From Aquilaria yunnanensis (Eukaryota > Streptophyta > Magnoliopsida > Malvales > Thymelaeaceae), in the NCBI GenBank assembly GCA_039654915.1, contig CM077599.1:80134001-80198000 (forward strand): 64,000 nt of DNA, in the 5' to 3' direction. Below the pieces are notes generated by a model. It made no database searches and was not told the origin of the DNA. It saw only the letters and a list, made by a program, of their open reading frames with translations. A program made the translations under genes and the position numbers. Shown piece by piece: positions 47,761 through 60,649 of the stretch (position 1 is its first letter; every line of letters begins with the position of its first letter).

Positions 47761-49920
47761 TGCTACAGTGAAGTGATTCAACAAATCAGTCCAAAACTTT
47801 GTTAAAGTGGTTCTTAGTTAGTCTTATATTTATAGAATTTATTTTACTTAACGGAATAAGATTTAATGAAAGAAGAAAATGATAATTTAATGCTTTATTT
47901 AGTGTCAAAAAATTATTTCATAGTTTGAATTTAATAGAAAAATAATTATTAAAAAATTTGAAAGATAATTTTAAAAAATAGTTTAAAAAAGTGATCTATT
48001 CTATGATAACTTGTTTATACGGTGGCAATGTTTTTAGAAGTGACTGATTACGCGGTCACAAATAACTCATTTAGAAAATAAAAAAATTTTAGAACTGATT
48101 GATTATGCAGTTATAAATAACTCATTTAGAAAAATTTAAAAAAAAGATTATGACTGAAACAAAAAGTATGTAATAGTTTTAGGACTAAAATGCAATTCTC
48201 CGGCATAACAATAATTATTACACTGCCTGTGACAAACATCAAAGTTATCTAGTCGTGAGTCCATTTGATATGAAAATTATTTTATCACGAGATTAGTTAG
48301 AATTGAAATTCTACTTCATCTCCTTCAACTTAGCTGACATCTTTTGCTTTTTATGCATTTTCAGATATATTTTCTTTTTAGTGCTTTTTATTTTTTTTGT
48401 AACATAAACGATGAAAAGTAGCAAGTAGTAGTTTTCTTATTCACCTCTTTAAGAAATAACATCAAATATTTTGAAATTTATCTAAAGTGAATAAAGACCA
48501 AGAACCGATGCATTTTAACTCAGGTAAAACTAACCTAAAAAGATTTTTTAGTTCTACATCTATTTTTTTTTAAAATTAATATCATTTAAAAGTTAATATT
48601 TTGTAATTAAGTGCTATGACTTATTGATCAAATGAAAAAAATTTTATAATTTTCTATTTTTTAAAGTCATTCAACATATATTACACTTATATAATATTGA
48701 ATTTTAAAAATATTAATCTCTGACAAAAAGAATATATAAATAAAAAAAATAAGATGGAGGGTAACAAAAAGTTGACTCATTCCCTCGGTCAAGTTTAAGT
48801 GGTAATACATTTCATTTTATACTAATATTTACACAGCTTTGAATTAGTACAAGAATACTTACTACTCTTTCACATAATTGCTTAAAAGAGAATTTCGTAT
48901 GATCGTTGATTGTTTTTCGTGGAATATGTAGAGAAAATCTATACGGGCTTCAAAGTTTTGACGTACGATTTACGTTCTTTTGACTTGCCTTCATTCATTT
49001 AAAAATGAAAAAAAGTACAATCTACATAATTCAGATCTTGTTTGTTCAGTATTGGATCAGATTAATTAAAACTTTCTTATTTTTATTTTTACGAGCAACC
49101 ATTCACTTAAAAAACTAATAGATATAAGTATAATGACGCATTGAATAACACTTTTTTACGACGTTGTTATGAATTTTAAACAGAAAAAAGGAACATAGAT
49201 AGAAATTTTAATTTCATTGTAAAAAATTATTATTGAATGAAATATTGTAACAATAGTATCGGGTTTAAATGATATTAATTTCAGACTAAAAAATGCAAAA
49301 TAAAAATAATTTTTTTTAAGATCAATCCAAATCAAATGTGATATATTGAATCTTGATTTATATGGGAGTAGTTCAATTTAGGAGTAAGTATGATTTGGGT
49401 TGATCTGATTTTGTGGTGAAATTGAACTAATTTGAAATAAGCTCGGTTCTAAAAAATCCCTACCTAACTCAAAAATCAGGAATTGAAAAAGACAAAAATC
49501 ATGATTCTGGGTTTTTCAGTTATATTGAAATAGTTAGGACTTAATATCAAGTTTGTAATTAAAGTACTCCTATAATATTAATTTTTAATAAATAATTATA
49601 TATGTGAAATCATAAATTTTATAATATATTAACATATATACCTAAAGTTAGTTCTACACTGGATTGGTTTTATATGGAACAAAGACTAACAAAAAAACTA
49701 ATAGTTTTCTTAATGTTAAAATTAATTGATTAACTATGATCAATTTTTACTCAACTCAATCTAATCTATCTATATTGAGTTGCAAAAATTATAATTTTAC
49801 CCTTTAATCTAAATTTTTATGTATAAAGAAATTCATTTTAGGAGGCTATGCTTAAGCCCATAATTGTATCTCAGCATATTCACCAAAGCGAGAGTATTTT
49901 TAATAATTTGTTGCTTTATT
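47761..49920. other. AT-rich intergenic
   Basis: No gene, RNA gene or clear transposon end is seen. A short local duplication ('gtgactgattacgcggtcacaaataactcatttagaaaa' / 'actgattgattatgcagttataaataactcatttagaaaa', 48040-48135) is present. Confidence 0.5.
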
Positions 49921-50330
49921 TAGATGGGGATGGGTTAGGTAAGTGTAACAGGGCAGGAGGTGGCGGGAGGCGGCGGGCCCCAAGGAGGGGTCCGAGTGAG
50001 TGCGGCAGCAGGCAGGCAGTTTCGTGTTTGAAAATGAGGTGCTCTTCTTTTTAAAGTGGGTCCCACTTTTTTCGTCGGCGGAATCCGTGGAGCGGATTTC
50101 GCTGGCTGTGCGGTTGACAGACAGGTGGTGTCCCCAACTCCTCCAGAGTCGCGCTCCCAAGTCCCACTCCCCCAACCCCTGGTTTTTGACACCGCTACGC
50201 AAACCGTTCGACATCTCATCTCATAGGCCATAGTCATAGCCATCCATATCTCTCGTCGCTTTCACCTCCCTCCCTCCTTCCCTCCCTCCCTCAAATTTGT
50301 CATTCCCCCTTCTATTTTCTTTTTGTTTTT
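49921..50330. other. GC-rich island resembling a promoter/5' leader
   Basis: GC-rich sequence (ggcgggaggcggcgggcccc) followed by a CT-rich stretch with (CCCT)n units at 50265-50295, in the style of a plant promoter and 5' UTR reading right. No plausible start codon and coding exon follow; the next 1 kb is AT-rich. Overlapping frames on both strands are shadows. It could be the relic of a deleted gene or a non-coding transcript start. Confidence 0.35.
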
Positions 50331-51400
50331 TGATTTTCCAGAGTATCTACCTGGTGCCACTTATTGTGGAAATTAATCTCTCAATGTATAATCAGGTGTC
50401 AAAGCGCAGACATCCTTAATAGAGTAGTTTCCATTCCTCCGTCCCAAAACTCGAACTCGAACATGCTTAAGGGGACCAAACTCCTTCTATGAGTTGGTCC
50501 TTTTTTTTTTTTTTTTAATTTTCATTCCTACAAAAACATTGTTTTCTCATTAAAAAAAATACATTTTAATAACCAAAATCTTAACCTAATTGCCCAAGAT
50601 TTAATCTTCAAGTCTTCTTTTGCCCTCTTTCTCATGTACCATAAATAATTAAAAATATACTTATGATTATACTTTTTGAATTAAAAAGTTTCAAACTTAT
50701 AAATCAGGATCTTATGATTATACTTTTTTAGAAAAGAAAAATGAAACTTTACATTTATATAACAAATCCAGCATCAATTTTATACCATATGACAAACATC
50801 ATGTCAATAATAAAGACTTATAATTTAAAATTATTTAACAAAAACCAAATGCCAAATATTTCAAATGCCAAATATATAATAATCAAATGCTTTTATCAAG
50901 TATAAATCATCTATGATTTTATTTCTAGAAAAATTAGACTTATTTTCCTTTCAATTTAAGCAATCAAGTAATTCCTCAAAGGGTTTCAATTGGGTCATAA
51001 CCTAATTGGCATAAAGAGTATTATGTTACATGATTGAGTAGATTTCAAGTCCTAAATTATGTGAGAGGATTTCTTCTATTTGCAATTTGTGGTTGGGTTT
51101 AGGTTGGGTATGAGGTATAGGATTGGTTACATTAAGTAGCATATACTATCCCTTGTAAAGGTTCTAAGTAAAACAAAAAAAAAACTCATCCTTCATGATT
51201 AATGTCTTAAGGGGTGCACAGTCTAATAGAAAAAATCAAAGCCTTTGATGTAAGAGGGGAATGACAAGAAAATATCTTTTGGACAATAGACACTAAAAAT
51301 ATTTTATCGAAAAAATATCTATCTTGAATCAAATTAGGCACCATTGTCAAGATTTGAAACCTTTAAATAAAGATATATCAAGGAGTACAAGCCAAAGTCC
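50331..51400. other. AT-rich intergenic
   Basis: No gene recognised. Confidence 0.5.
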
Positions 51401-51660
51401 TTAAGTAGCTCAGAAGCAATATTAGGAATCCACTTTTCTTCCCAAACTCAAATAGAATGGCATGCCCATTACCAATAGTCCAACATTGATAGGAATAAAA
51501 GAAGAATCGACTATACCATAAATTATGCCATATAGGAGAGGTGTTGCCAAAACCTATTACTAATCAGAGGGATGGGTAGAGCAATACTTGGTCATACGGA
51601 CACAATAAACCAATTTATTTGGATTTCTCTTCAAATATTCGTCTAAAGGTTTTTCCAAAG
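51400..51660 (-). pseudogene. LINE (L1-type) retrotransposon relic
   Basis: Read in reverse, broken frames give TIGNGH followed by WEEKWIPN, the conserved 'W-IGNG--I-IWEDKWIP' motif downstream of the reverse transcriptase in plant LINEs. It is preceded by text like YLKRNPNKLVYCV. Stops and frameshifts are frequent. No full RT domain or poly-A tail is seen. Confidence 0.4.
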
Positions 51661-51854
51661 AGGGCTTGATTAAGCATACACATAACTTTCATTCTTAGTC
51701 CTCTCAACCCTTTAGGCAAAATTAGAACTTTTTTTCTGCTTCAATTGGAGCCCTTTAGTAGTATTAGTTCTTCACCATTAGAATCGTATATAACGCTTGA
51801 AAATGGAATGTGATTGCTTGATTGAGACTTTAAATAAAGACATTATTAAAACGT

Positions 51855-52138
51855 CAAACCTAAAACCAATTGACAATAAGTAGAGATACCTCATCATTAT
51901 ATAAAACATTAACTTAATCTCTTTTCTTGGCCTTTTAACACACCCCCTCATGTGTAGGCCTTTTCGGCTTTATTACGTGGGTTATTTTTGTCAATGGTTG
52001 AGACAATTTCAAACATACTTTGATACCATGTTAAAGTGTCTAACTAAAACTAATTGATAATAAATGAAGAGACTTCATCACTATATAAAGCATTGATTTA
52101 ACTCATCTTCTTGGCCATGTGAGATTTTCCCACTTAAA
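51855..52138. repeat. Imperfect direct repeat pair
   Basis: 'accaattgacaataagtagagatacctcatcattatataaaacattaacttaatctcttttcttggcc' (51863-51931) recurs as 'actaattgataataaatgaagagacttcatcactatataaagcattgatttaactcatcttcttggcc' (52048-52116). The period is about 185 bases. Such text is common beside LTR and retro-element ends, but no element is defined here. Confidence 0.55.
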
Positions 52139-53066
52139 AGACATAGTGTAGATAAGCATGAAGTCAAGGTGGTTTAAATCAAAGTTAATTTGGCAACATT
52201 GTTCTACTGTTTCCATTTTAAATTCTCCAACTAAGGTTTGATATAAAGATACATATGAATCAAAGAAGGATTTTTTGACATACAAATGTACGATTTTATG
52301 AATCAAATAGACAACTGTATTGATGGGTAAATTTAAAGATCTAGGCATTTTTGTTCCAAGTTGGATATCTATATTGAGTGGGTCAACTAATATGCAATAA
52401 TGGAGATGATAGAAAAAACTCTATTATGGGCATCTTAAATTCTCAAGGTACCAAGAGTCCAAAACCTTATTGCATGCTTATATGTTTTTTGTTCCATATA
52501 TGCTTTTTCCCCTTTCATTCCTACAAGATCTTCTTATTTCTTTTGGAATCAATTGAATTTCCTTAATTTGAAGGAATAATCTATATTTAACGCCTGAGTT
52601 GAAGACAAGATATATAATTAGTTCATTAGAAAGAAATAATGCATATTATAGTTTTTGGTATTTGATAGTACTATTATAGTAGTGGATGAAATTTGTAATG
52701 GATAGTTAATTTTACCTATAATTATTTTATAATATAACATTGTTAATTAAATTACAAAATCTATCCTACTACTCACTTCATCCAACCTAATCTTACCCTT
52801 TTACTAGTAATGAAAAAAACTTTCATAGATAAATTGGGATTAAAACATTGATTAGCTAAAAACAATGGTGCATATAAAGCAAATAAGCTAAGAAGTGTTA
52901 TCCATTATTACTTCTTAAGTGGGTTGGCAATAAAGAACACCACCTATATAGCATATCCGAGTACGAGTTGCAACATACTCCCTAAATTATAACTTAAACC
53001 CTCTAGATTTCACATATCAGCCACTTTACCTCCCAAACTTTCATATAGTAGTTTTTCATACCTAGT
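52139..53066. other. AT-rich intergenic
   Basis: No gene recognised. Confidence 0.5.
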
Positions 53067-54435
53067 ACTTAGGGGTGTTCATGCCATAGTTTCATCCAGT
53101 TTTTACCCAAACATGCAACTACACGGCATAGTAAATGGCTTCACAATTTTGAAATATGTAACCACACCACTTTGTGTACAAATTAAAAAATGCATCGTAT
53201 AAATATGGTTCGATTGTAGTTTTTCAATGTCACAACTATTAAGTGCCATTGTGGCTAGGATGAATACAACTTAAGAGGGATGTTTTTTTCCTGTTTGACC
53301 ATTAACACTTTATATAAGCTCTATTGAACTAACCCATTGTTTTGGGTTGTAATGACTTAGTGTCATTATACTTAACTTCAATTCACCGTCCTCACTTTCC
53401 TTCTACCATGATTGATTAGTTGGCCAAACCCACCATAACCCTTGCTTCTGAGAAGTAGCTTCATTTGACCACCCACTTGCACTCTCTTTACCATCACCAA
53501 CCACCCCCACAGCATTGTCTCATCCTCCACCGTACTGGATCAACTTTGATCTTCATGATGATTAGTTCTTACTAGTTCTTTAGATTACGGGCATGGCTTA
53601 ATGGGCTTGTGTTGGCCTAGCACGCCGGTCAATTGGTTGGTGACATTGTGAAGAAGGAGTTTGTTCTTAATGCCAGAGATTAAAGGGACAACCACAATTT
53701 CATGGTGAGGTCGCAGCTCTCATACTAGGTCGGTATGTTTGACTTAGGAGAAGGTAGGTAGGTGGGATAGCATAGTCCGTAAATATGAAGAAGATTGAAA
53801 TGAGTTGTAAATGAAGACTACATTTGACATGGTCAATGGAAAAAAGAGTAGGACTCCCAAATAAATTAATACAAGTACATAACGTATATTTAATAGCAAC
53901 AACAAAAATAAAAATATAATCATATCCATAAACTAACACACATAAAAATAAAAATCTCAAATAACAATTTTAGTGAAATTTATCATTCTAAATATAAATA
54001 AGCAATAACATTAACAAATAACGTAATCCTTGGGTTAGTTTAGGAAATTAGAAATGACTGAGGCAAAGCAGGACAATAAACAAACTAGAAGGAAAATGAC
54101 TATAGGATTGTGGATGGAGTTATAAATTGTAATGGATTGGGTTATGACTCATCGGGATGTGTTAAGAATAGAAAAATATGAATTAGGTAGCTTGGACTTA
54201 TGGATTTAAAGTGTTCTTGGTTTATATAAGAATTTATGGGTTTAGAGTATCAAGCTGGTGCGATTATTTACCATTTATGACTTTCAAAAACCGTAACTAC
54301 GCCGTATAATATTTGTTTCTGAGATTTTTAAAATTGAACTATAACCTTAACCGTATAAAACTATATACTATTCAATTTTGTGTGAATCAATTTATTCACT
54401 TTTACAAATTGATCGAATTTGGGTGAATACACCAC
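53067..54435. mobile_element. Possible hAT-like non-autonomous element
   Basis: It begins TTAGGGGTGTTCATGCC and ends near 'gggtgaatacacca', which in reverse reads GGTGTATTCACCC. Both ends have subterminal text about 'ggttcgattgtagttttt' or 'cggttaaggttatagtt'. The TIR match is short and no TSD was found. Confidence 0.3.
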
Positions 54436-56689
54436 TTGCATTTGTAAGATAACCTACAAGGAAATTGCACGATTAGACTCTAACCTTTAATTATTATTTT
54501 AGTTTGAACATTAACCTCTAACTTATATGTTTAGAATCCTTAACCTCATTTAAACGTTTTATTTTGGACTTTTGAATTATAGGACTTGTTAGTTTTGCGA
54601 AAAATGCGAGATCAGCATAGCATTTTAGGGGGAAATTCTAACTTAAATCCTTGAAAACATCATTTAACAAATAATTCTTAAAACATTGAAATCTAACATT
54701 GTAGATCTCTTATCCATTCCTATATGCCTTCACCATCACTCATTGCCTCAGTTTCGCATTCCTAGGTGTAGCCTCGATTGGTGATTGGCAATTGTCCATG
54801 CCATTCCATTCGAGAACCCATCACCTTGCCCATTGCCCATTCAACCTCCATCGTTTGAAGCTCAAATCGGAATCGAAACCTGCAACTAGCATTTCCAAGT
54901 AAACTCCGCCTATTGCTCATTCAACCTCCATCGTTTGAAGCCTAAATCAAAATTAAAGCCAAAGAACCCGAGATCCTTGGATGCCAAATTATCGTTTGAT
55001 TCAACTTCCATCTAAGAAGATCGCAAGCGTTGAAAACGGGTTTGTAGGCAAAATCTGGTGAAAAGAGGGTGGGCGGGTGAAATTGGGTGAGAAAAGGGTG
55101 AGCAAACGTCAAGTTAGGGGAGAGGAAATGAATTGGGGGAGCGAACAAAGGAGAGGGTGAGTGAATCAATGATAGAGAATAGGGAGGCGAACAGAGGCAA
55201 GTGAGGCAGATGAAAAAGAGGGAGGTAGCCGGAGGAGAGAAAGGTAGATGAAGGCGACTAGAGGCAGACAAAGGAAAGGCTTGGCCAGAGAGGGAGGCCG
55301 AGATAGGGTAAGAGGGGTTTTGTTAGATTTCAATATTTAAGGATTATTTTTTAAAAAAAAAAAATTATGCGTTAAAGTTAGCATTTTCCCCTATACCACT
55401 ATACTGACATGCCATTTTTCCATCAGAACTAATGTTATTCATTACCCAATGGTAGGGGTGTAATTTTCGAGCTAGGGTTGGGTCCCAAAAATCACAACCA
55501 AGATATCCATCAAGAATTCAAAACCCGAACTGACCCAATTTACCTTCCCAACCCGAACTGACCTTAACCCAGAAAAAACGGATCGGGTTAGGTTTGAAAC
55601 TTGAGAAAATGCAAAAAAAAAAATGTATACTATTTATGCATTGCAACCTGCATTTGCAGACACATATCAAGATTTAAAAAATGCACATTTTGTACCTAAA
55701 TGCAACTTCATAACACATAATAGTCAACATCCAACACATAGGGGTGAAAAAAGTTGGCCATAACCCTAAACCCAACCCAAAATCTGACCTTTTTTTATGG
55801 GTTAAAGTTAGGTTGAAGAGATGAATTAAGGGGATTTGGGTCGACCCAAACCCGAACTATTTTGAAGGCTTGAAATCGAGTTAGTTCGGTTATTACCCAA
55901 AACCACATGAATCTAACCCGAAAAAAAGCCCAGTCCCTACTAGCCCACCATTAACGATACCATTTAGAAATTGGGTAGAATATATGTTTGGCCAGCCTAG
56001 CCTATTAAGTCCTAACTCCTAATTAAGTCCCAAATCCCTAATTGTCCCTTCCCAGTTAGTGAGACGAAATTGCGTAGTATAGTAGTGAGCAGACCAGCAA
56101 GCGTCAAGTCTTGACATCGTCAAGAAAAGTTCAAACCAACGATATCTGCCTTAGCGACCGCCACAACTGCTGCAGCACTGCTTGTCTTCTTTTACCAGCT
56201 TAAGCTCGACGTAGGCCTTACTCCTCAGCCCGTCACACGCGTTTTTCGGACTCAGTTACAACGGACGTGTGGCTATCACAGATTTACAGCGTTCATCATC
56301 TCAGTTACTCTCGCCCCTCTCCTAAGTCCTGGTGACTGCCAGCACTGCTCAAGCCGAGCGAGACTCGGTTACCGTACGTCTCTGTTGATTTTCAGTTACA
56401 AATTAGGTTTAGGGTAAATGATCCCAAAGAAGTTCTCCCTCAATTTCAGTAGCAACATTTTATTTGATGGTTGATGAATATTTGCTTAGATTTAATTTGA
56501 TTAATTATTTAGATATTAGCTTTATTAAGAATTAAGTGTGATGGCCGAATGGTCGAACCTGTCTGCCCATTTATTTTGTTTGATTAATTGCTTGGGTATT
56601 GAGTCTGCCTATTTGTTTGTTTAATTGATTAAGTTAAATGCGTTAGACGGTAGTTATGGAAAATCCAGAATGTCAATCAAATTATGTTG

Positions 56690-58800
56690 GTTTTACTTTC
56701 AAATAGCAAATAATGTTAGTGGGGAAAATATTAATGTTGGTGACGGAACAAGCATGGCCCAAATGCCAACTTCTACAATAGCTGAAACTGTTGGCAATGA
56801 TAATGCTAGTGAACCAAGCAAGAAGAAGATGAAGTCGGGAATAGGTGCAGGAAGAGAGCTGATTATTGGGCTCACTTCAAGTTTGTTAAAGGCAGCAACC
56901 AAAAGAAATATGCGTGCATTCATTGTGGTTTTGTTTATAGCTGTGATGGTAAAAAATATGGTACCACTATTTTGAAAAATCACATTGAGTTTAAATGTAA
57001 GAGAATTGGTAGGGATACTGTCTTGAGTAATTGGAGATTTGATTTGGATGCTTATAGAAATACCTTAGTTTATATGGTTATAATGGATGAACTTCCTTTC
57101 CGATTTGTTGAGGGAGAGGCATCTAGACGATTTTGCAATGTTATCCAACCTAGGCTTCAAATACCATTTAGGATAATTGTTGCAAAAGATTGTTATAAAG
57201 TCTTTATTGATGAAAAAGAGAATATGAAAAAGTTTTTAGTGTCTAATTCTAAATAAGTATCCTTAACTATTGACACATGGACTTCAATTCAAAGAATTAA
57301 CTACACGTATATCACTGCCCATTTCATCGATAATGAATGGACATTGCAAAAGAGAATCTTGAACTTCTACCAAATTTCTGGACATAAGGGTGAAACAATT
57401 GGCAAGGCAATTGAAAAATCCTTAGGGACTTGGGGCATTGAGAAGTTAATGACTATCACCGCAGATAATGCAAGTTCTAATGATACAATTGTTGTATATT
57501 TGAATAAGAAAATGGTGAACAGTCCTAGGTTGAGAAGTATTCAAAATGGAAACTATTTTCATATGAAATGTGTGGCTCATATAATAAACTTAGTTGTGAA
57601 TGATGGACATAAGCTAGCTTCTGATCCTATTATTCGTGTCCGCAATGCTGTGAGATATGTTAGGCAATCTCTAGCACGTTTGTTGAGGTTCAAGATTTGT
57701 ATTGAGGATGAGAAAATTCAATCTAAGAATTCACTTTGTGTTGATGTCCCGACTAGATGGAATTCAACATATTTGATGCTTGAAATAGTCTTGAAATTTG
57801 AAAGGGCATTTGTTGCATATAAGGATCACAATCCTTTTTATGTTTGTAAATTTTTAGAGGGTGAAGGTTTAGGAAAACCTGAGAAAGAGGATTGGAACAA
57901 AGTAAGATATGTTACTCAGTTGCTTAAAGCCTTTTATGATATTACTTTACGTGTCTCTGGTTCTCTTTATGTCATTGCAAATACTTACTTCCATGAGATT
58001 TCCTTTGTTGATATCTTGTTGCGTGACTGGGCTGGGATTACACATAATGATAGAAGTTTTCCTAATATGACTTTGAAAATGAAGGAGAAATGTGATAAAT
58101 ATTGAGGAAATTTTGAAAAGATTAATATGATGATCTTCTTTGCTGTTGTGCTTGACCCACAATATAAAATTGAGTACTTGGATTTTGTGGTGGGAAAGAT
58201 ATATCCTAAGCCTGTGGCAGAAAAGCTCACTGGAACGTTGAAAATGGGTCTAAAAGAATTGTTTACTGAGTACAAGTTAGTGTACGTAACTCAAAATGAC
58301 CGTTCAAGTAAAAAGGAACAAGTTGGGAGTTCAGATGTCAGTGTTATAGATTTGGATGACCATCAAATGAGTTTATCAAGTGCAGCCTTAGTTCATCAGT
58401 GGAAACAAATGAAAGCCATTAGTGGTATTAAGGCTAAAAGTGAGTTAGATAAATATCTAGATGAGAACTGCGAAGATGGAAATGAGAGCTTCAGTGTTCT
58501 TACTTAGTGAAGGGTCAATTCCTTAGGTTTTCCATACTTTCCTTTATTGCCCGTGATATTTTGGTTATTCTCATGTCAACTGTTGCATTTGAATAAGCTT
58601 TTAGTACCAGAGGTCACGTGCTTGATCCCTTTAGGAGTTCATTGTCCCCAAAAATAGTAGAGGCACTTATTTGTGCACAAAACTGTATGAAAGCTATATT
58701 GAGTAAAGTGCCTATCAATATTGAAGAACAATTGGTTGAAATTAAAAAGCTCGATCAAGGTAAACTTTATTTATTTTCCATGATATTAATATGTAACATT
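56690..58800 (+). pseudogene. hAT transposase (BED zinc finger, RICESLEEPER-type), copy A
   Basis: Domains in order: a BED finger near 56905-56996 (CIHCGF, then LKNHIEFKC, giving C-x2-C...H-x4-C), the central catalytic region from about 57340 (ITADNASSND; CVAHIINLVVNDG; PTRWNSTYLMLE), then FFAVVLDPQYK and the C-terminal hAT dimerisation region (ELDKYLDE, later HVLDPFRSSLSPK). A working enzyme would be roughly 650-700 residues. Here a frameshift precedes the BED finger, and stops occur at 57254 (TAA), 58103 (TGA, Trp in copy B) and 58505 (TAG, Trp in copy B). The product would act in the nucleus on hAT termini. This copy cannot be functional. Confidence 0.92.
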
Positions 58801-58839
58801 TGGATTTATTAAGTGCCTAATTTCTTTGTTTCATATTGA

Positions 58840-59475
58840 TAGCCCTGCGCCCCGACAATCGGCCGAAGATTGACGCCCCAGGCACACTCTGGAGTTGGCG
58901 CTGGAAACCCAGGTCGGAGGTAAATAGCAATTGATCCCAGGCCACGCAAGTCTCACCCGCCCGGCACTTGTTCTTCCGATTCAATTCTCGTCTGGTACCG
59001 ATTATTCCCTTGTTTGTGATGTGGATTTACCTGGTTGTATACTCGATTTGTAGTGTGTTGGGATGAATCCCTAATTAGTTTGATTGCAGTGGTCCAGAAA
59101 TCATGAGGTAGCTGGCAAACCATGGATTCTAGTGGCTCCATAACCGAAGTAAGGATGGTGATGGCTCATTTGTGAAGTTCACAGATTTTGGGTATAATAG
59201 CAAAGAATTAGAAAGTTTGGGATAGTTCTCCAATTTTCCCTTCTCTGGTTACCTATGTAAAAAAATTACATATTCAATCATCATATTTCGTATAAGTTGT
59301 AATTAGGGTACTAAAAATTTATGTGCAAGTCGAGCTTTGTGAGCTTTCGAGCCTAGCTCGGGCGCGAAAAAAGTGGGCTCGAGTAATTCGAGCTCGAGCC
59401 CGAGTAGTACTGAACAATGAAGGGGCCGAGCTCGAGCCTAGTGGGCTCGGGCTCGGCCAGGCCCATTTTCACCCC
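58840..59475 (-). mobile_element. hAT-like fragment inside the tail of copy A
   Basis: Copy A and copy B tails match up to about 58838 and again from about 59476. Between them A has 635 bp of unrelated DNA, while B has about 260 bp of native tail. The insert ends 'gggctcggccaggcccattttcacccctag', in reverse CTAGGGGTGAAAATGGGCC, a hAT-type terminus with GAGCTCGAGCCCGAG-type subterminal words. The other end (ccctgcgccccgac) lacks a matching terminus, so the insert is truncated. Its left part (58840-59160) is GC-rich and may be captured exon sequence. Confidence 0.55.
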
Positions 59476-60300
59476 TAGTGCTTGCCAATGGTTTTCCCTT
59501 TGTGCTTGGTGCTATTAGTTTGTTTTGCTTTGTATTTGTGGTTTGTTACTTATGGACTTGCAGCTATAATATGTTGCTTATGGACTTGTAGTTGTGGTTG
59601 TGAACTATTTTTGTTGCTATTTGGCTTTGCCTGTTGCCGTGCACTTGGCACTTAACGCCTCATGTTTTTGTAGCAAGCTAATTGACTTAAAATTAGCTAA
59701 TAACAATGTTGGCATTTGCTAAATGTAATGTGTATGTGTTGGTAGGGGTGTAATTTTTGGGTTAGAGTCAGGTCCTGAAACTTACAACCAAGATGTCCAT
59801 ATGAAATTCAAAATCCAAACCAACTTAATTTACCTTCCTAACCCAAACCAACCCTAACCTAGAAAAACGGATCGTGTCAGGTTGGGTGGGGGTCTAAAAC
59901 TTGAAAAAATGTGAAAAAAAATGTATACTATTTATGCATTGCAACCTGCAGTTGTAGACACATATCAGGATTGAAAAATTGCACATTGTGTACCTAAATG
60001 CAACTTCATAGCACATAATAGTCAACAATCCAACACATACACATTACATTTGCCAATTGCCAACATTGTTATTAGCTAATTCTAAGTCAATTAGCTTGCT
60101 ACAAACACATGAAGCATCAAGTGCCAAGTGCACGGCAACAAGCAAAGCCAAATAGCAACAAAAATAGTTCACAACCACAATTACAAGTTCGTAAGCAACA
60201 AACCATAGTTGCAAGTCCATAAGTAAGAAACCACAAATACAAAGCGAAACTAACTAACAGAACTAAGCATAAAGGAAAAACCACCAGCAAGCACCGAGAG
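59476..60300. repeat. Inverted repeat around the junction of the two hAT copies
   Basis: 59480-59742 and 60030-60300 are inverted copies ('gcaagctaattgactta' and 'ttgttgctatttggctttgcctgttgccgtgcacttggc' in opposite orientation). They are separated by the roughly 290 bp hAT terminal segment. The innermost pair is 'tgtatgtgttgg' / 'ccaacacataca'. The arms are the tails of copies A and B. Confidence 0.9.
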
Positions 60301-60649
60301 AAAACCAACAGCAGAAGTCAATATCCTGCAATCCTCCACAAGTCACAAAAACAACAACAGCCAATAACACCACCAGTAGCAAGCTAGTAAAATAAGTAAA
60401 AGATTATACTAGTGTAATTAGAATAATTCACAAGTATGGAATCAATTTAAATTTAAACATACCAATTTAAGGTAATTACCATAAACATTAACTAACCATC
60501 AAACAATGTCAACAACAGATGGTGCGGATGGAATGGACTCCAATTCTTGGAAAAAAGAAAAAATGAAACAAAGAATTTTGGCACTTCATAAATCCAAATG
60601 TTACATATTAATATCATGGAAAATAAAATAAAATTTACCTTGATTGAGC

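Noticed and set aside
54942..55271. 109-codon minus-strand Pro/Ser/Leu-rich frame
   Set aside because: A by-product of purine-rich repeats in the Mutator-like cargo; low complexity.
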